Source: an uncultured Bacilli bacterium
Lineage (GTDB): Bacteria > Bacillota_I > Bacilli_A > ML615J-28 > CAG-698
Direction of reading: 5' to 3'
Assembly: GCA_947627395.1 (NCBI GenBank)
Contig: CANQVW010000068.1
Location: 1 to 8,115, forward strand
Length of the DNA stretch: 8,115 nt
Part shown: one piece after another, positions 6,059 through 8,115 of the stretch
Layout of the letters: every line of letters starts with the position of its first letter
Numbering within the stretch: position 1 is the first letter of the stretch
The notes under the pieces: model-generated
What the model was told of the DNA's origin: nothing
What the model saw: the letters and a program-made list of their open reading frames with translations, nothing else
Database searches by the model: none
Position numbers and translations under genes: made by a program

Positions 6059-6065
6059 GAAAATG

Positions 6066-6104
6066 TCCAATTAATCTATATTTATATCTTAAATAGACAT
6101 TGGA
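6066..6104 (+). promoter_or_regulatory. 5'-UTR hairpin before the gdhA SD
   Basis: TCCAAT (6066-6071) pairs with ATTGGA (6099-6104), and TCTAT (6075-6079) with ATAGA (6093-6097), separated by an asymmetric internal loop. The hairpin starts at about the first transcribed base and ends 4 nt before the SD TAGGAG (6109-6114). It may stabilise the mRNA 5' end or tune access to the SD. Confidence 0.4.
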
Positions 6105-6119
6105 AGAATAGGAGTATAT

Positions 6120-7463
6120 ATGAAAAATAAGTATTTATGTGATGTTTATGAAACAGTCAAAAAAAGAAATCCAAACGAAAGTGAGTATCTTCAAGCTGTA
6201 TATGAAGTACTTGCCTCTTTAGAAGACTATGTCAATGAGCATCCTGAACTTGAAAAAAATGGTGTATTGGAAAGATTTGTTGAAGCGGAGCGTTTTATTC
6301 AGTTTAGAGTTCCTTGGGCGGATGATCAAGGAAAAGTCCAAGTGAATCGAGGCTTTAGAGTTCAATATAATTCCGCGATTGGTCCATATAAAGGTGGAAT
6401 TCGTTTGCATCCATCTGTAAATGCCAGCATCATTAAATTTTTAGGTTTTGAACAAACTTTAAAAAACTCCCTAACTGGTCTTCCAATGGGTGGAGGTAAA
6501 GGTGGAAGTGACTTTGATCCAAAAGGTAAAAGTGACGGCGAAATCATGCGCTTTTGTCAAAGTTTTATGACAGAACTATATCGTCACATTGGTCCTGATA
6601 CAGATGTTCCAGCAGGTGACATCGGAACAGGAGCAAGAGAAGTAGGATATATGTTTGGACAATATAAAAGAATTAAAAATGAATTTACTGGAGTATTGAC
6701 AGGAAAAGGACTTAGTTTTGGGGGCTCTCTTGCACGACCTGAAGCAACAGGATATGGTGTATGTTACTATACCAATAAAATGTTAGAAGTAATGATGAAA
6801 ACTTCTCTAGCAGGAAAGAAAGTTATTATATCTGGCTCAGGAAATGTAGCAATTTATGCATTGCAAAAAGCAACACAACTTGGTGCAACTGTAATTGCCA
6901 TGAGTGATTCATCAGGATATATATATCAACCTAAAGGCATTGATTTTTCCTCAATCCGTGAATTAAAAGAAGTAAAACGTCAAAGAATTAGTGAATATCT
7001 TTCTTATGATAAAGAAGCAATCTATGAAGCAAATCCAAAAGCCATTTGGAAAATTCCATGTGATGTTGCCTTACCTTGTGCAACCCAAAATGAATTAGAT
7101 TTAGATTGTGTTAAAAAACTTGTTGAAAATGGATTAATAGCATTAGCAGAGGGTGCAAACATGCCATGTACATTGGAAGCTACAGAATATTTGATTGAAC
7201 ATCATATCCTTTACGGACCAGCAAAAGCTGCAAATGCAGGAGGTGTCATGGTTTCAGGATTTGAAATGAGTCAAAACTCTATGCGCTATGCTTGGACATT
7301 TGAAGAAGTCGATCAAAAACTAAAACATCAAATGGAACAAATATTCTTAAATGTTTACGAATGCAGTAAACATTATGGCAATGCTTATGATAGTGTTAAA
7401 GGAGCCAATATTACAGGTTTCAAAAAAGTTGCTGAGGCCATGATTGCCCAAGGAATCGTATAA
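6120..7463 (+). CDS. gdhA: NADP-type glutamate dehydrogenase
   Basis: This enzyme catalyses reductive amination of 2-oxoglutarate with ammonium to L-glutamate (EC 1.4.1.4), the link between carbon and nitrogen metabolism; it is a cytoplasmic hexamer in this family. The product has 447 residues, the usual length for the hexameric bacterial form. Substrate-domain motifs are intact: GPYKGGIRLHP (K91), LKNSLTGLPMGGGKGGSDFDPKGKS (K115, catalytic K127), DVPAGDIGTGAREVGYM (catalytic D167) and GGVMVSGFEMSQN (S379). The Rossmann loop is GSGNVA (239-244), and the second strand ends in SDSSG (262-266). That matches NADP-dependent GdhA enzymes such as the one from E. coli rather than enzymes with an acidic residue selecting NAD. 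The ATG at 6120 has SD TAGGAG 5 nt upstream. It has its own promoter, cre-like box and 5' hairpin. The downstream aminotransferase gene, 119 nt away, could use the glutamate. Confidence 0.96.
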   Translation: MKNKYLCDVYETVKKRNPNESEYLQAVYEVLASLEDYVNEHPELEKNGVLERFVEAERFIQFRVPWADDQGKVQVNRGFRVQYNSAIGPYKGGIRLHPSVNASIIKFLGFEQTLKNSLTGLPMGGGKGGSDFDPKGKSDGEIMRFCQSFMTELYRHIGPDTDVPAGDIGTGAREVGYMFGQYKRIKNEFTGVLTGKGLSFGGSLARPEATGYGVCYYTNKMLEVMMKTSLAGKKVIISGSGNVAIYALQKATQLGATVIAMSDSSGYIYQPKGIDFSSIRELKEVKRQRISEYLSYDKEAIYEANPKAIWKIPCDVALPCATQNELDLDCVKKLVENGLIALAEGANMPCTLEATEYLIEHHILYGPAKAANAGGVMVSGFEMSQNSMRYAWTFEEVDQKLKHQMEQIFLNVYECSKHYGNAYDSVKGANITGFKKVAEAMIAQGIV

Positions 7464-7582
7464 TTAAAATTTCAAAATCAGCCTAAAATTTTCCCTTGAA
7501 TCGTTTTTTAAAGATGAAATGTAAAGTTATTTTAGTTTAAATTGTTTTAAAAGAATGCCAAATATCAAAAAGAGGAAGAAAT
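7464..7582 (+). other. Intergenic spacer, gdhA to aminotransferase
   Basis: These 119 AT-rich bases show no convincing intrinsic terminator and no good promoter. The best -35/-10 pair (TTGAAT 7496-7501, TGTAAA 7520-7525, 18-bp spacer) is poor, and the AAAATTT/AAATTTT pairing is AT-only. Readthrough from gdhA is therefore possible. Confidence 0.4.
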
Positions 7583-8115
7583 ATGAAAAATTTCATTCAA
7601 AAAAAATATCAAAAAGAAATTGAATCTGGATCTATGCTTGAAGCAAGTAAACTTTTAGAACAATATGACCATGTCATAAACTTTTCTATTGGTGATCCAG
7701 ATTTACCAACACCGCAAATTGTTTTAGAAAAAACAAGTCATGATTTATTTCAAGGGTATACACATTATACACATCCATTAGGAATGATCGAATTAAGACA
7801 AGAAATTCAAAAAGAATTTTTAGAAGAATTTCAAGCAAAAGTAGAAATTCCTGAAATTATTGTTACAACCAGTGCAAGTCATGGATTATTTTTAGCATGT
7901 TCTGCACTCATTGATCCAGGAGATGAATGTATTGTCTTTGACCCGTATTTCACATCCTATGCTCAGGTTGTATTCCATTGTGGAGGTAAGCTAGTATCTG
8001 TAGCGACATTTGAAGAAGAAAATTTTAAAGTCAAAGAAGAACGATTAAGAGAAGCCATCACAGAGAAAACAAAAATCATCATTGTAAACACACCATGTAA
8101 TCCAACAGGAGCGGT
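7583..8115 (+). CDS. PLP-dependent aminotransferase, class I/II (N-terminal part)
   Basis: The first 177 codons of a fold-type I aminotransferase of the aspartate aminotransferase family; the gene runs off the right edge. ATG 7583 follows the SD AGAGGAAG (7571-7578). Visible landmarks are FSIGDPDLPTP (34-44, substrate-binding glycine G37), a GYTHYTHPLGMIELR segment (58-72) typical of the family's Y-x-x-x-x-G-x-x-x-L-R pattern, TTSASHGLFLACSAL (95-109, PLP-phosphate loop), FDPYFTSY (119-126, aromatic residue stacking on the cofactor) and VNTPCNPTGA (168-177, PLP-contacting N173). The Schiff-base lysine lies beyond the window. The enzyme transfers amino groups between an amino acid and a 2-oxo acid, usually with glutamate/2-oxoglutarate as one pair, which fits the GDH next door. 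The specific substrate (aspartate, alanine, aromatic or other) cannot be decided from this half. Confidence 0.93.
   Translation, partial: MKNFIQKKYQKEIESGSMLEASKLLEQYDHVINFSIGDPDLPTPQIVLEKTSHDLFQGYTHYTHPLGMIELRQEIQKEFLEEFQAKVEIPEIIVTTSASHGLFLACSALIDPGDECIVFDPYFTSYAQVVFHCGGKLVSVATFEEENFKVKEERLREAITEKTKIIIVNTPCNPTGA

Noticed and set aside
7449..7509. Possible terminator after gdhA: CAAGG (7449-7453) with CCTTG (7494-7498) before a T-run, plus an inner AAAATTT/AAATTTT pairing.
   Set aside because: The stem is short and bulged, the loop is about 40 nt, the inner helix is all A-T, and the T-run starts several bases after the stem.

Overview
This is an AT-rich stretch that looks like a low-GC Gram-positive (Bacillota). 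The signs are A/T-rich codon use, Shine-Dalgarno (SD) sites of the AGGAGGTGA type, intrinsic terminators with U-tracts, extended -10 promoters and a lipobox signal peptide. Tryptophan is encoded by TGG and stops are TAA or TAG, so there is no sign of UGA reassignment. An Erysipelotrichia- or RF39-like Bacilli host is a reasonable guess, but the sequence does not settle it.

Layout, all on the + strand. (1) Positions 1-180 hold the last 59 codons of a protein ending in a four-cysteine zinc ribbon that resembles the C-terminus of TnpB/Cas12f-type proteins. A strong hairpin with a T-rich tail follows. (2) A strong extended -10 promoter drives a two-gene unit. It contains a HAD/Cof-type phosphatase with an unusual helical N-terminal extension (341-1441), then a translationally coupled two-TM membrane protein of unknown function (1450-2784), and ends in an intrinsic terminator. 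(3) A 254-nt regulatory region follows, with direct repeats, A-tracts, an extended -10 promoter and a leader carrying two interleaved perfect inverted repeats. It precedes a 960-aa surface lipoprotein made of five Ig-like (BIG2) repeats and a C-terminal right-handed beta-helix (3039-5921), which ends in its own terminator. (4) A promoter with a cre-like box and a 5' hairpin drives an NADP-type glutamate dehydrogenase (6120-7463). (5) The N-terminal 177 codons of a class I/II PLP aminotransferase (from 7583) run off the right edge.

The last two genes fit together metabolically: GDH makes glutamate from 2-oxoglutarate and ammonium, and the aminotransferase could pass the amino group on. The lipoprotein is an independent, separately regulated surface gene. 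The phosphatase/membrane-protein pair is the least explained coding unit. No complete mobile element, CRISPR array, tRNA or rRNA is visible, and no gene-free stretch exceeds 300 bases. The most unusual non-coding signal is the lipoprotein leader (2964-3027), whose pairing segments are ordered a-b-a'-b', as in a pseudoknot or an RNA switch.
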